From Bretschneidera sinensis (taxonomy: Eukaryota > Streptophyta > Magnoliopsida > Brassicales > Akaniaceae), in the NCBI GenBank assembly GCA_023935145.1, contig CM043699.1, forward strand, positions 123,758,036 through 123,822,035: 64,000 nt of DNA, read 5' to 3'. A program made the position numbers and the translations under genes. Positions within the stretch are counted from its first letter, which is position 1; each line of letters starts with the position of its first letter. Under the pieces are notes generated by a model. That model saw only the letters and a list, made by a program, of their open reading frames with translations. It was not told the DNA's origin and did no database searches. This document shows positions 41,862 to 54,800 of the stretch, one piece after another.

Positions 41862-43127
41862 AATACCCCCAAACTTGTATTTTGCTAGTCCCTTAGCAAA
41901 ACAAAATAAAAAATTAAATGAAAAACAAAGAACATAAAGATAAGTTCATTACTCATGGTATTCAAAAATTTAAGGAGCACTCAAAATCATGAAATTCGTT
42001 CATGAGCAAGCTTAAAAAATCTAACCCATCTTCACAACGAATAAGAATTTAAAACCTAATTACTTACAAGAGGCATGCTACGACATCACAAGCTTGAATC
42101 AGTGTAAAGAGAATTAACATATACTGATGAGGTTTCCCAAATAAGATCAATGTACAATGTTTCCGCATCTCAAGATTCACAGAATTTCTCATCGGAATGA
42201 ACAACGATGACATAGTTTTATTTTATTTTTCTTTATTTATTATTTTTTTAATAAGGCTCTGCTATGTTTAGTTCCCTTAAGCTTTCTAATTGATCCATGT
42301 AACGAGTGTTAAGTCAATGACTCCCAAACCAGATGGTTTTAGGGCATTAGGTGTAAAGACACCCCTAAGAACTTACTAACTCGAGTCAAAAAGGCTACGA
42401 AACTAAACCGACCTTAATGCTACAAAATTTCCACCTTTTGACGTGAACACTCACTGCTTACTGAGGCAAGAGGTCCAGTTACTCAGTGGAAAGTTTATTG
42501 ATGCCGATCATTATTTTTTTTTATTGTTATTTATTTTTTTATTTTTTTATGCTTTTCTATGCCCTAGTGTTAATCCCACAAGTCATCCCGTTACAGTTAA
42601 GATAAGAAACATACACATTAACATCACATGTCATACCTCACACAAATATGTGCTAATGTGCACATATTAGATTGGCTTAAACATGTGAATCCTCAAATGC
42701 CTAAAGTAAGTAACTAAAGTTTAAACTCTATCATCAGATCATGTGTTCAAAGTTTAAAACTCACTAATGAAATCACATCACAATTTTTTCATATCAACCG
42801 AAATTTTCAGACGATCATGAACATGCATTTATCTTCACTAAAAAAACAAAAATAAAAACAACAACAAATTAGGACAAAGTGTGTGAAATGTGTCTCCCAT
42901 ACCCCCAAGCTTAAATTACACATTGACCCCAATATGTGAATAATATGGAAAGAGCTGACCTGGGATATGGAGAACTATCTGGATTAGTATGGCTTGTAGC
43001 ATACCCCCAAACTTGAACTGAAGTACGCGTTGTCCCTGAAAAATAAAGACTGGAAAACAAAAAATACTGGAAACAAACATTAATCATAAATATGTAAAAT
43101 AATAAATAAACAGAAATGATAAGCTGT
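41862..43127 (-). other. 3' UTR and PPT of G
   Basis: The PPT on the minus strand (41862-41876) is ACAAGTTTGGGGGTA, next to a hairpin with arms TTTTGCTA and TAGCAAAA (41880-41901). PPT-like words lie at 42901 and 43003. The hairpin of CACATATTG and CAATGTGT stands at about 42918-42938. The GGTGT/ACACC hairpin lies near 42349-42366. No gene; the frame at 42443-42670 overlaps the conserved UTR block and a T-run. Confidence 0.7.
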
Positions 43128-43175
43128 GGGGTGCCTCGCCTCCTATGAGCGCTAAGTTTAAAGTCTTCAGCCAGA
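43128..43175 (-). other. Conserved post-coding block (G copy)
   Basis: Here the block follows a full pol rather than a deletion. It has a small insertion (GCCTC repeated) relative to the other copies; otherwise CTTCAGCCAGAC and GAGCGCTAAGTTTAAAG are kept. Confidence 0.78.
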
Positions 43176-43195
43176 CTCTCCCTAGTAGACGATAT

Positions 43196-44440
43196 TCAAT
43201 CTGAGTAAATAGGATCCTCCAACAATATCGTCTCAATGTCCGAACTCCTCAACTCCAAGAATGGTTTTAGTCTATGTCCATTTACCTTGAAAGTGTTACC
43301 ATTCTTTAGATCCTCAATCTCGATGGCCCCATGAGGAAAAACTGACCGAATAATAAATGGGCCTGTCCATCGAGATTTGAGCTTGCCTGGAAAAAGATGC
43401 AGGCGTGAGTTGTAAAGATGAACTTTTTGACCCAGCTCAAAAGTTCGTCTCAAAATGTTTTGGTCATGAGTCTTTTTCATTTGTGCTTTGTATGACCGTG
43501 CACACTCATATGCATCATTCTGCAGCTCCTCTAATTCATTGAGTTGGAGCTTCCTTTGTGAGCCAGCCTTAGAAAGATTGAAGTTCAACTGCTTAATAGC
43601 CCAATACGCACGATGCTCCAAATCTACCATAAGGTGACATGCCTTTCGATACACAATACGATAGGGGGACATGCCAATTGGTGTCTTGAAGGCTGTTCGA
43701 TATGCCCATAGTGCATCAGTCAATCGTAGAGACCAATTCTTTCTACTAGGGTTCACAGTCTTTTTCAAAATTTGCTTGATCTCGCTATTGGAAATTTCCA
43801 CTTGGCCACTCGTCTGAGGGTGATACGGGGTGGCAACCTTGTGTGTGATGAAATACTTCTTCATCAACTGCTCAAAAATCCAGTTACAAAAGTGCTTACC
43901 TCAGTCACTTATGATTGCTCGAGGCGTACCCAAACGAGCAAAGATAGTGTCCTTCAAAAACTGGACCACAACTCTGTGGTCATTGGTCTTGCATGTAATG
44001 GCTTCCACCCATTTGGACAGATAGTCCACAACAACCAGAATGTATAGGTAGCCAAAGGAGTTTGGGAACGGTCCCATAAAATCAATACCCCACACGTCAA
44101 AAATCTCAACAATCAGGATAGGGTTGAGAGGCATCAAATTCCTCCTAGAAAGACTCCTTACCTTTTGGCAACGCTCACAAGATACACAGTAGGTATGAGA
44201 GTCTCGGAACAGGGTAGGTCAATAGAATCCACACTGCAAAATCTTTGCAGCGGTCTTTTTAGCACTGAAATGGCCTCCATACACATGATCATGAAAAAAG
44301 GCGATGACATTAGATTGGTCATGCTCAGGAATACACCTTCTGATGATCTGATCGGGACAATACTTGAACAGGTAAGGATCATCCCAGAAAAAATGTTTAA
44401 CCATGGCAAAAAACTTTGATTTATCTTGTCACCCCCAATG
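43196..44440 (-). pseudogene. Integrase of G
   Basis: Open pieces 43196-43867, 43901-44137 and 44219-44404. The zinc-binding part is readable as HDHVYGGHFSAKKTAAKIL, followed after a stop by YCVSCERCQKV. The core has Asp in WGIDFMGPFPNS, Asp in PRAIISD and Glu in [14 protein letters not shown], the DDE positions. The C-terminal part ends with a GPF-type region ([20 protein letters not shown]) and [11 protein letters not shown], typical of Ty3/gypsy integrases. It lies after RNase H, the Ty3/gypsy order. Stops near 43868, 44140 and 44218 disable it. Integrase would insert the cDNA copy into host DNA. Confidence 0.87.
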
Positions 44441-44960
44441 TAAAGGCATTTAACCGGTGACAAGATAGTTCACTATATCAGCAAACCATGGAGCGGGATT
44501 GTGAGCAATGTGCATCAACTACTCATCAGGAAAGGTCTCAAAAATGGGAATGGTGGGCTCAGTGAAATCCATAATCAATCTAGAAAAATGGTCTGCCACA
44601 ACATTTTCAAAACCTTTCTTATCCCGAATCTCTATGTCAAACTCTTGAAGTAGTAAGATCTATCGGACAAGACGAGATTTAGCATCTTTTTTAGAGAAAA
44701 GATACTTCAATATTGCATGGTCTGAGTAGATAATGACTTTAGATCCTAATATGTAGGATCTGAACTTGTCTAATGCAAAAACGACTGCTAGCAACTCCTT
44801 CTCAGTGGCAGAGTAATCAAGTTGTGCGTCGTTTAGAGTTCGACTTGCATAACAGATAACATGGGGAAGTTTATCAACACGCTGCCCCAAAACAACTCCA
44901 ACAGCATAGTCTTATGCGTCACACATAATTTCAAAAGGCATACCCCAGTTGGTGACTGAA
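44441..44960 (-). pseudogene. RNase H of G
   Basis: The open core is 44660-44890: ICYASRTLNDAQLDYSATEK, with the catalytic Glu context KELLAVVFALDKFRSYI, and IYSDHAILKYLF holding a catalytic Asp. The first Asp is in a CDA word upstream, near 44917, just before a stop. The tail IRDKKGFENVVADHFSRL, with its DHFSRL end, follows after another stop. RNase H degrades the RNA strand during cDNA synthesis. At least three stops are present in this region. Confidence 0.8.
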
Positions 44961-45960
44961 TAATGGATATGGACGTCAGAATCTTCTGCAGATCCCCAAA
45001 TGCTTTCTTACAGTCTTCATCAAATACAAATGGGGCATCCTTCAGTAATAACTTGCACAAGGGCCTGGTGATTTTGCTGAAATTCTGGATAAATCACTTG
45101 TAGAAGCCTGCATGGCCCAAAAAAGATTAAACCTCCTTCACTGTACGTGGGGGTGGAAGATTGGAAATCAGGTCCACCTTCACTTTATCGACCTCAATCC
45201 CTTGATGAGATATGATATGCCCCAGTACAATACCTTACTTAACCATAAAATGGCACTTCTCCCAATTAAGCACCAGGTTCTTCTCCTTGCACCGCACTAA
45301 AACCAAAGTGAAACGATGCAGGCACTCCTCAAATGTTGAACCGAAGACGGAGAAGTCGTCCATGAAAATCTTTAAGAACCACTTTACCATATCAGAGAAT
45401 ATGCTGACCATGCATCGCTGAAAAGTAGCCGGTGCATTGCATAATCCAAAGGGCATGCGACAGTAAGTGAATGTCCTAAAAGGACAGATAAATATCATTT
45501 TCTCCTGATCTTCAAGGTCCATGGGGACCTGGTTATATCCAGAATAACGATCCAAAAAGCAAAAATACTCATGCCCAGCCAAACACTCCACCATCTGATC
45601 AATAAATGGGAGTGAAAAATGATCCTTCCTTGTGGCAGCGTTCAGTTTACGGTAGTCTATACACACTCTCCACCCTGACTGAACACGAGTTGGCACCAAC
45701 TCATCGTCCTTATTCTTCACTACTGTTAATCCAGCTCGCTTGGGTACGACATGAATCGGGCTCACCCACTTGCTATCAGAGATGGGATAAATGATCCCTA
45801 TATCTAACAGCTTAATTACTTCTGCCCTCACAACCTCTTGCATAGCTGGGTTGAGCCTTTTTGTGGCTCTCTCAATGGCTTGGCATTCTCCTCCAAATGT
45901 ATCTTGTGCATCACCACTGAGGGGCTGATTCCCCTGATATCCTCAATAGTCCAACTGATA
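44961..45960 (-). pseudogene. Reverse transcriptase of G
   Basis: 45235-45843 is open for 202 codons. Landmarks in order: MQEVVRAEVIKLLDIGIIYP, ISDSKWVSPIHVVPKR, WRVCIDYRKLNAATRKDHF, PFIDQMVECLAGHEYFCFLD (first catalytic Asp), FRTFTYCRMPFGLCNAPATF, and FMDDFSVFG as the YxDD motif with Phe and Met variants. The thumb/connection region continues in broken frames down to about 44961 with CKLLLKDAPFVFDEDCKKAF. The sequence matches the truncated RT starts of E and H up to FIDQMVE. Athila RT by similarity. Confidence 0.88.
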
Positions 45961-46007
45961 GCTTCCTTATGCTCTCTTAGAACATCTAATAATTTCTCCT
46001 CTTAAGC

Positions 46008-47138
46008 CTAACCCAAATCCGAAGCTATAATCACAGGCAAACAATCGGCTGGACCTAGGAACTTATACTTAAGATTATCTGGTAAAGGTTTAAGTTCCTT
46101 CTTAGGGGGTTCAAGTGCTGCAGTCTCCTTCGTCTCATTGCTCTCCCGAGGAGGAGACTCCAAAATGGCACTAGCTTGCTCGAGTAACTTATCTAAATCC
46201 AAATCCTCTCCAAATTGAGCAAAGCATGCCTCTAGGGGGTCCTCAATGCTTGATTCATTCACAGTCTCCTCAAGAATCTCCTCTATCAAGTATACATTTC
46301 TCACTTCATCATATTCCAGTGGTTGCCTAGCGATATCAAAAATATTCAACTCCACTATCATATTTCCGAAGGAAATCTTCATCACCCCTATCCTAAAATT
46401 GATAAGGGCGTTAGTCGTGGCTAAGAATGGTCGCCCTAGAATAATCGGTATCTGAATCCCTACATTCTGAACCGACTCTATGTCAAGCACAATAAAATCC
46501 ACTGGGAAATAGAATTTATCCACTTTTATCAAAACGTCCTCAACTATTCACCGTGGTATTTTCACTGACCTATCAACCAATTGAAGCGTCGTGTTTGTGG
46601 GCTTCAGTGCTCCTAACCCTAACTGCAAATAGACTGAGTAAGGTAGAAGGTTCACACTTGCTCCTAGATCTAAGAGAGCCCTCTCAATCTGGCTGACTCC
46701 TATCGTGCAAGAGATGGTAAGACACCCCGGGTTCTTATACTTGATGGGTAGCTTGCACTGAAGGATTGAGCTAACCTGCTCAATCAAAAATGCCTTCTTT
46801 GGGACATTCGTCCTCCTCTTGATAGTGACCAAGTCCTTTAAAAACTTGGCATATGACGGCACTTGATGGATGGCATCCAAAAATGGGATATTGATTTGGA
46901 CTTGCTTGAATACCTCCAGAATTTTCTCATACTTCCCTCCTTTCTTAGGCACTTGTAATCCCTCAGGGTAAGGTGCTTTAGGTATAAGTGACCTAGGAGG
47001 GTCTTTCACAGTAGGTGTGGCTGTAGATGGCTCAGCATCTCTCTTCTTCTTGTCGCCATTTCCTTGCCCTTGCTGCATAGCAAGGTTCTCTTCCCCTCGA
47101 TTGTCCACTTGTCTCCCAGACCTCAATGTGACAATCAA
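46008..47138 (-). pseudogene. Aspartic protease and acidic linker of G
   Basis: 47138-46548 holds the linker (AEPSTATPTVKDPPRS), QVQINIPFLDAIHQVPSYAK and the protease active site ALLDLGASVNLLPYSVYLQL. After a stop at 46546, 46532-46008 continues with the flap and IPIILGRPFLATTNALINF, then the acidic block DPLEACFAQFGEDLDLDKLL once only. It ends in KPLPDNLKYKFLGPAD just before RT. In E and H the protease is gone and the acidic block is doubled, which makes this copy the reference. Confidence 0.83.
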
Positions 47139-48735
47139 CTACACTTGTTCCTCCCCATGCATCGGAGTTGATGAATTTCCAACCATAAACTGTCCTTTCG
47201 GGTTGGGCACGGGCTGACTGGGGAGCTTTCACTTCTCTCTTTCACCCAAGTGACTTGCAATTTGCCCTATTTGACTCTCCAGTTTGGCAATTGGTTGGGT
47301 GTTTACCATTGTTACACTCCTTACTTCGCTCATGGATTGGCCAGTCATCTTCATGAACTCCTTAAGGGTGTCCTCTAGTGACTGTGAAACTGGCGCTGGC
47401 ATTTGAGTGGGAGCTTGGTAAGCAGGTTATGGTGTTGGATGAGCAAAGCAACCATGACTAGGAATTTGTGAGGCAAATCCGGGAGGGTATTGATTTTGAG
47501 CATGATGCCGGGCTCCTCCCTGATTCATTGGTTGGCTCTGCTTCCATGAAAAATTAGGGTGGTTCCGCTACCCTGGATTGTACGTCTCAGAATAAGATCC
47601 ATTTTACTGCCTCCGATAGTCATTGAAAGCATTCACTTGTTCAATAGGATACTCGACAAAAACTGACATTGATGGACAATTCTGTGCTAGATTGGCCCAC
47701 AGCGAGAGTGTTGGCAGCATTGATGGATTGGCCCACAGTGAGAGTGTCAATCTTCTTAGTGAGAGCATCTAACTTTATCCTCAAATCAGCGTCTTCCCTA
47801 ACCTCATAGATGCCTCCTTTCTTGGGAGCGCCAATGGACTTATCTTGACAGCTTGAAAAATCTCACTGCTGCGAGTTGTCGGACAACTTGTCCAACGCCT
47901 TGTATGCTTCCTCCCCCGTCAGACTCAAGAATGCCCCCCCATTCATAGACTCGATCATGCTACGGTTGGATTAAGTCAACTCTTGGTAGAAGAACTGAAC
48001 GAGTCTCCATTTTTCATATCCATATGGAGGGCATCTGATCAGTAACTCTTTGAAGCGCTCCCAGCTCTCAGAAAACTTTTCATCCTTATCTTGAGTGAAA
48101 GAACTAATCTTATTTTGGCACTCATTCACTCTAGACATTGGGAAAAACTTATGATAAAATTTGCTAAGCAGATTTTCCCAAGATGTAATAGACTCGGGCG
48201 TGTTTGAATCCAACCATTGCCTAGCTCTATTGTGAAGAGAAAAAGGGAAAAGTCGAAGATGGACTGACTCCTCAAAGAATTTCTGAAACTTACATATGGC
48301 ACAAATGTCTTTGAACTTCTTTACATAACTATTAGGATTTTCAAGATCTAATCCATGAAATGAGGGTAGGAGTTGGATGACATGTGGCTTTAAGTCAAAA
48401 TGGGTGGCATTGGTAGGTGGCAACACTATGCAAGAAGATGAATTAGTCGCAACGGGTGCGAACAAATCCCTAAAGGATGTAGTGGAGTCCACGTTCCAAG
48501 CTTTAGGTTGCTCTACATGTTCCGGATGATTTGCATTCCTAAAATTTTCTCCCATCTCAACTGTCTTTCTTTCAACTAGTGTTCTTTTCTGTCTCCTAAG
48601 AGTTCTTTCTAAGTCGGGATCCAAATGTATCAAATCTAAATTCAGAGATCTCCGACCAAGTATAACCGCACAAAAAGTACTAAAATAACCTAACCAACAG
48701 AAACGACAGAATAAATGCACAAACCTCAAACACAC
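47139..48735 (-). pseudogene. Gag of G
   Basis: The open part 47971-48735 has the capsid core: LKPHVIQLLPSFHGLDLENP, LRLFPFSLHNRARQWLDS, FFPMSRVNECQNKISSFTQD and SWERFKELLIRCPPYGYEKW. The real start is probably an internal Met (MGENFRN), because the first ~60 residues read through leader sequence. Downstream, 47139-47970 is readable only with many stops: the knuckle-side PSVEYPIEQ-like stretch, a NPG-W aromatic motif and SQSLED-like words are seen, matching the E/H frame. It would form the particle shell. Confidence 0.78.
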
Positions 48736-48905
48736 TACTCACAAAATGAGCTATGAATTTGCAAAATGTTTTTTTTTAAACACAATGCAAATAGAAACAA
48801 ATAAAATAAAATAAAATTGCCAAAAAGAAAAATCAAACAAACAATGCTAACTAACTAGTAGAAAAATAAAATTAATTCAGACAAAAATTTCACAAACCAA
48901 ACAAT

Positions 48906-48980
48906 TCCCCGGCAACGGTGCCAAAAACTTGTTTTGAGTTTTAAATTACTCGTAAGCGCACGAATCGTTTGCAATATAGT
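48906..48980 (-). promoter_or_regulatory. tRNA-Asp PBS of G and upstream tRNA-complementary block
   Basis: The PBS reads TGGCACCGTTGCCGGGGA on the minus strand (48906-48923), one mismatch to the tRNA-Asp complement. In the LTR at 48969-48980 the sense strand reads ACTATATTGCAA, the same wobble-compatible word as in E. Confidence 0.72.
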
Positions 48981-50177
48981 GTGTGCAAGTGCGAGGTCGA
49001 ATCCACAGGAAATTGTGTTGTGAAAATATAATTTTATCTAAACTAACCTTATCTTAACCTAGTTCCGAATTTTGAATTGTATTTTTACAAAAGAAATATA
49101 AACTTAAACTAAATTGTTTTTAAAAGCAAATGATAAATAGACTAAGGTTTTTGAATCCACCCCACCAAGATAAAACATATATTTTCATGTTCTATATAAA
49201 AGTAATCAAAAAATTTCATGAATCCAACTTTAAACAAAAAACAACAAATATCCCAATTAAACCAAAAGCATCCAATGTATCCGCTTTTAACAAATCACAA
49301 AGGAAATCCAATTTAATCAAAAACAATTCGATGTATCCATCAGATGAAACACAAGGAATATCCAATTTAACAATTAAAAGCAATCAATCATAAGATCTAC
49401 TCAAATAATTGAACATAACATTTATACTAAAAACATCAGAATTGTTATGCGTAAATCTGAAAATATAATGCTAAACAAAGGAAAGGCTTCATCTTTAACC
49501 TTAGCTGAAGATCTTAGCCTCTTATAATTATGAAACTAAAGTTCACAATACAAGTGCTAAACATTAAACTTTAAAACTAAATAAAAAGAAATAAATTACT
49601 ATACACGGGAGAAATTCCACTCGCAGTTGGGCGGCGCTTCCCCTCGTGGTAGCAAAGCCTTCTGGGTCCACCAGAATGCTAGCAGACATCCACTGGATTA
49701 CATCAAATGGCCCAGGAATTGCACACCGAATGATGAAGTTAGATGGTTCTTTTATAGGGGGAGTCCCGGAGCATAATGGGTTGCAGATTCGATGTGGGAT
49801 ACCGCCCGAGTGAGCTCGATCGCAGATTAGTGCAATCGATCGCATGTGCACTCGATCGCATGTCTTGTGCGCATGATTGCAAGTGCGCTAGATCGCATGT
49901 CTGATGCACTCGATCGCAGGTGCACTGCACTACAAAGATTTTGATGTGGGATGCTGCCCGAATGCGCTCGATCACATGTCTCGCGCACTCAATCGCACTA
50001 GGCATCCTTAGCTTTTGCTCTTGAAGCTTGACATCTCCTGAAATGCTTCATTTTCTCCACAAACCTATAAAAGTACACAAAACACAGAAAAGACATAAAA
50101 TAAAGTGAAATAATACAAACTAAGAGCTTAACACATATAATTTAGAGGCTTAAATATGCAATATTTAAGACTCATCA
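48930..50177 (-). repeat. 5' LTR of G (1248 bp)
   Basis: Starts TGATGAGTCTTAAATATTGC and ends CAAAACA on the minus strand, nearly the same length as the E LTR and clearly the same family. The GATCGA array lies at 49810-50000. The open frame at 49130-49393 and those at 49564-50005 are LTR sequence. Confidence 0.9.
49749..49800 (-). promoter_or_regulatory. snRNA-type USE plus TATA promoter in the G 5' LTR
   Basis: On the minus strand ATCCCACATCG (49790-49800), a perfect match to RTCCCACATCG, is followed 33 bp later by TATAAAAG (starting at 49756). A second, slightly changed copy (ATCCCACATCA) lies at 49942-49952. Confidence 0.7.
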
Positions 50178-51849
50178 ATCACACCATACGATTCATCGTG
50201 GGCAGGCCTTACCCTCACATATACTCTAGAATCACTAAACATATTCATAATGAAAGTACAATTTTCACACCACAACCATGAGGTTATATTTATACAATTC
50301 ATTCACATCACAAAGAAATCTCAACCACAATCAATCATACATCTAATTCATAACATCCACAATATTACAATAATAATTCTTTCAATAATAATATCACATA
50401 ATATAATAAAATGATACACCTTTATATTTTTACTTATATATAAATTTCATCTCATGTATATAACGATTCTCGTAATGCACCAAATTTAAAACATATTTAT
50501 ATTATAAATATCTCAAATTCAATGTTTAGTTAAGCCTTTAGGTTATTAAATTCTTTTTCGCTTACTAGAAGTAATTCGAACTCACCTCGTTACATGATCT
50601 GTGAACTAGTCCCCAACTACCCCATTCATTCTTCAAATTTGTTTTTCACTTGTGCCTAAAAGTAAAATAATACTTAACCCCATCATTATCAATCATTAAT
50701 CAATAGAATGTAATCCCAAAGGTATTTGTGCACTTTAAATGTCATGTTCGCATTTTGCATGCAACCAAAAATCAAAGAAATCAAGTGTTATGTCCATTTT
50801 TTCTTTCCCTTTTTGAATCATCGATTTTGGGATTTTAAAAATACTTTAATCTCATTAATATTGGGCATCTAAAAGGTGTTTTAATCATATTTCCAATGTA
50901 TATAAGGATTAATATCACTTTGAAAAGTTTCATATTCAAAACTGAAAGAAAAATACCAACTTTTCAAAAATCAACATGATATAATCGACTGGACATCTGA
51001 TCCAGTCAACTGAAAAAGGTCCAAAAGATTTTTTGCCATTCATTTAGTCAGCTGAACACTTGACTCAGTCGACTGAATCCCTTATGTCCAGAAAAAACAA
51101 ATTGCCCAAATCCATCATCTAATCGATTGGGCACCCGATCCAGTCGATTGAATCTTTTGATTCTAGCAAAATTTTCCTGAAAATTCGTGTTTTTCTCCAA
51201 AACTCTTATTGATTTCAATATTACTCATGCAAAAATTTGAACCCTAAACTTCGAAAATCACAAACTTTGGTTCAAAACACCTCTTTCTTCAAAATAATAT
51301 AAACCCTTTCTCAAAGCCACTTATAAACTTAAAATCCATAATCCCAAACTCAAATCTTTAGTTTAACAAACACACTTGATGATTAAAGATATAGAAAAGT
51401 AGATTTTACCTTGATCTTTGAAAAAATATTCCCTATCTTTTCCTCTTCTTTATCCTCTCTTTCTCTTCTCTTATTCTCATCTCTTTCTCTTGTCTCTCTC
51501 AGTCTCTCTAGAACTTTAACACAATGAAAATCTTACCTCTCTCCCCATTTTGTACTCTCTTTTTGTGTTATTACAAATTACACCTTCTATTTCTTGTTTT
51601 TCTACATTTCACCATATTTTTTTCTTAAATTTGCAGATTTACTTAGTTTTTCTTAAATTCTTTCAAAAACTTTCAAAATCAGCCCATAACATATGTTTTT
51701 ATTACTTGATTCCTAGTTTATTTAATTATTTCCAAGTTCCACTAATCCCAATGTGAATTAATTATAATTTATTTTCAAATAACATACCAAATTCATATAG
51801 AATTACACTCCCATGGTTAAAATAGTTTAATTAAATACCATGCTCTACA
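50178..51849 (-). repeat. 3' LTR of B, partial
   Basis: Starts TGTAGAGCATGG (minus strand) at 51849. It contains three inverted-repeat units of about 30 bp (50985-51014, 51047-51076, 51122-51152) with arms such as CGATTGG and CCAGTCG, a feature shared with A. It stops at 50178 where G begins. No gene; the open frame at 51550-51756 is T-rich low-complexity sequence. Confidence 0.7.
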
Positions 51850-51866
51850 ATTCTCCCCTACTTAAA
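51850..51866 (-). promoter_or_regulatory. Polypurine tract of B
   Basis: Minus strand TTAAGTAGGGGAGAAT directly before the LTR, preceded by GAGGACGAAATTT as in A. Confidence 0.75.
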
Positions 51867-54800
51867 AAAATTTCGTCCTCGAAATTTCATCTAGCTTAGG
51901 TTTGCAAATAAACAAGGTTCTTGTTTCCCTCATTTCTTGCCACATTCATCAGTCACATTTTTTCTAAGGTATCATTGTGTAAAGGTAAACTTTGTCTCAA
52001 CCACAAATTTTGATTTGTCTTAAAACCATTTTCAACTTAATATCACATTATTTCAATTTATTTATACTGGCACATTTTCATACCTAAATTCAATCACTTT
52101 TCTTAACTTAGCAGAAGAAAAAAATCCCAACATTCATGTCAAATGGTATTCACATCTCTTGTACTCAGTCCCTTGGTCTCTTAATCACTTGTTGTGATAA
52201 AATTTTAAAATTTTCTTTTAAAATAAAACATTATCCATAAAATTTCAATTTTTTTAATTTCGCATCTTCCAATGTCGTCTCTATCTCCAACTCTTTCACA
52301 TTCTTAATTAAATTAGTTCTCCAATTCTTATTTACCATCACTTTACTCTTTGTTCTTCTTTATTTGACACATCTCATAAAATGAGCCCGTTATCAAATTA
52401 CTTACTTGTTCTCCATATTCAAGTTTTAGTCATTTATTTTCCTCCGAATAAAATATGATACTCAAGATTTATCAACTGTATTATCCAAAAACTTTAAGCT
52501 CAACTTAGCTTTAGTTCACCTACCATCTCCTCAACCCATTCATTCACATTTTTCATTTGCCTAGTAGAAGTCAATTAGTAACCTCAAAACTCGTCTTTTT
52601 ATTCACTCACACAATTATATATAACATCCTCTCATCATTTTGATCCATTCCATGGTTTAATCTCTTTACACAATATGGATCTCTTAGCTCCCGCTCAAAA
52701 TTTTCCAATATCGATTTAATATCACCAAAGCACTGAACTCTATCTAGAGTCACTCCTCTTTATCCGAAAGAGATAATTACCAAGTTATCTTGTCATCATC
52801 TCAAATGAATTCCCTTAATTAGTTCATCTTTCCAATTTCCTTCACCTATAGTTCCACTTGGTTCTCACAACTCTTCTCAAACCTTTGATCGTATTTCAAA
52901 GTCATTACTTTCACTCTCTCGATGAATCACTTCACTTTGCACCAGTTCTCTTAATTAAATCTCTCATTCACTGTTCACAATCATATATTCCACATTTCGT
53001 ATCATGTCACAATTCATCTTGCCCATCTAGATCTCATAAGAATTTTCATATAACCCTTTGTTTTAAAAAAAAATTAAGATTTTCTCCACAATATTGCAAT
53101 CATCTTCGTCGTCTTCTTAAAAGCTTGCCAATTTAAACGTCTTATGTTATAACTTTATTGGTCTGTAACAGCATACTCATTCTTATATGTATCATCTTAC
53201 TGTATTAAAAGCTCTCATCTATTTCAATTAAATCTTTAAGTCATCTTAATCTTGTTAATTTTTCATCATTATCATAACTCAAACACCCCTTTTTTATCCA
53301 TAAAGCTAAAAGAATTTCCACATAAATTTTCACAACTTAACTCATCTCTTCATCATTTAGTTTATTGAATCATATTTTCATCATTTCATTACTTATCTCT
53401 ACTCCTTTATAAGCATTAAAATCTTTATCATACCCTTTTCAAGTTACCGAATATCACTCATTCTTCTACTCATCACAATCTTATCATCACTAGTGATTCG
53501 TATTTCATTTTGAATTTAGTTTACATAACTTTACTCATTTTAAAGATCGACTCTCTTAGGAAACCAACAATATATATCACTTCCCATACCTCCCCTTATC
53601 AGACACTACCATTCCTCACACGGTTTATCCAAAATCCATAATTTTCAATAGCTTAAACATCCTTGATAGTTTCTTTATTAATTATTCAACGTACAAAGTT
53701 TTATAGTCTTTACAAACTCTAAATAATTTTATCCTTTATCTTTTTCTCATGTTGTAATACTCTTCTCCCATTGTATAAGGTTAGTAACAATCCCCCAAAT
53801 TTCTTTAAAATTTTCCCAAGTTCCTCTCAATTACATAGACAACTTCAAAATCACTTACTGAATTAAGTTACTCACTTATTGATGCAGAGCAAAAAGATAG
53901 GAGAAGAAATAGGAGAAATAGAAACCAGGCTACCTTGGGGATTGGAAGAGAAGCCAGTCTACCTTGGAGGTTGAGAAAAATCAATACTCAATCTCAATAT
54001 GATTTTTTATTTTTTTCAAAAGCTATTCGAAAAGCAACATAGAAACCAAACTAATGTAGAACAAAAAAATCAAATTGATATTAAGTGTCAATTTTTCTCA
54101 ACCTCCAGGGTAGCCTGGTTTCTCTTCCAATCCCCAGGGTAGCTTGGTTTCTCTTCTAATCCCCAAAGTAGCTTGATTTCTATTTCTCTATTTCTTATCA
54201 TATACATAGCCTTTAAAATTTTAATATTCTCTTCATTCTATTTTAAACCTCATCACTTCTAACCCTCAAAGTCAGATTTTTTTTTAAACTTGCATAACAA
54301 TTTTCTATTTTCTCCAACTATTTCTTTTACCAAATCATTCTTCCAATTTTTATCTATCATACCATTCTTCTAAATTTCAACAAACTCACAAACTAAATTC
54401 TTTATTCTTCATGGTTTTTATTAACTTCACTTACTAATAATTAATCTTTGACACTAGGCACATAGTGAAAATCATGTTCAATAGTCCTTAATCAAAATTC
54501 AAACTCATCCAACAAATCCTTATCCAAATCCTTTTGATCTCAGATCCAACCCTTACCTTTCCTTCACAACAAGATTCTAACACTTTCATACTTTACTAGA
54601 AATTTAATTTTTCATACTCTATCCCATTATTACCTTTATTAAATTTATAACCTTTAAGGTCAATCACACATCTCAAGCCTTCACTAGTCACAGTTTTTTC
54701 CTTTTATCCAAACTATATCGAGATCAAATTATTCAAAAATTTCTACACTTTACATTATGTCAGCTCATCAATTTTCATATTTTCTTAGCTTCAAATTAGC

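Larger units (their letters stand above)
40037..50177 (-). mobile_element. Athila element G: all enzymatic domains present but heavily mutated
   Basis: Minus strand: 5' LTR 48930-50177, tRNA-Asp-type PBS, gag, protease, RT, RNase H, integrase, conserved post-coding block, 3' UTR, PPT and 3' LTR 40037-41861. The 3' LTR lacks about 355 bp at its outer end and contains a foreign insertion of 0.94 kb. Many stops interrupt the polyprotein. Its coding parts are the closest visible relatives of E and H, so it represents their autonomous ancestor type. No target duplication is detectable because the left end is deleted. Confidence 0.9.

Noticed and set aside
43196..48735. Integrated pararetrovirus (caulimovirid)
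   Set aside because: The region has LTRs, a tRNA-Asp PBS and a DDE integrase after RNase H, which pararetroviruses lack; it is an Athila retrotransposon.
52858..53136. 92-codon frame in the B interior as surviving coding sequence
   Set aside because: The strand is opposite to the element's sense direction, and the Ser/His/Phe-rich composition follows the pyrimidine bias.
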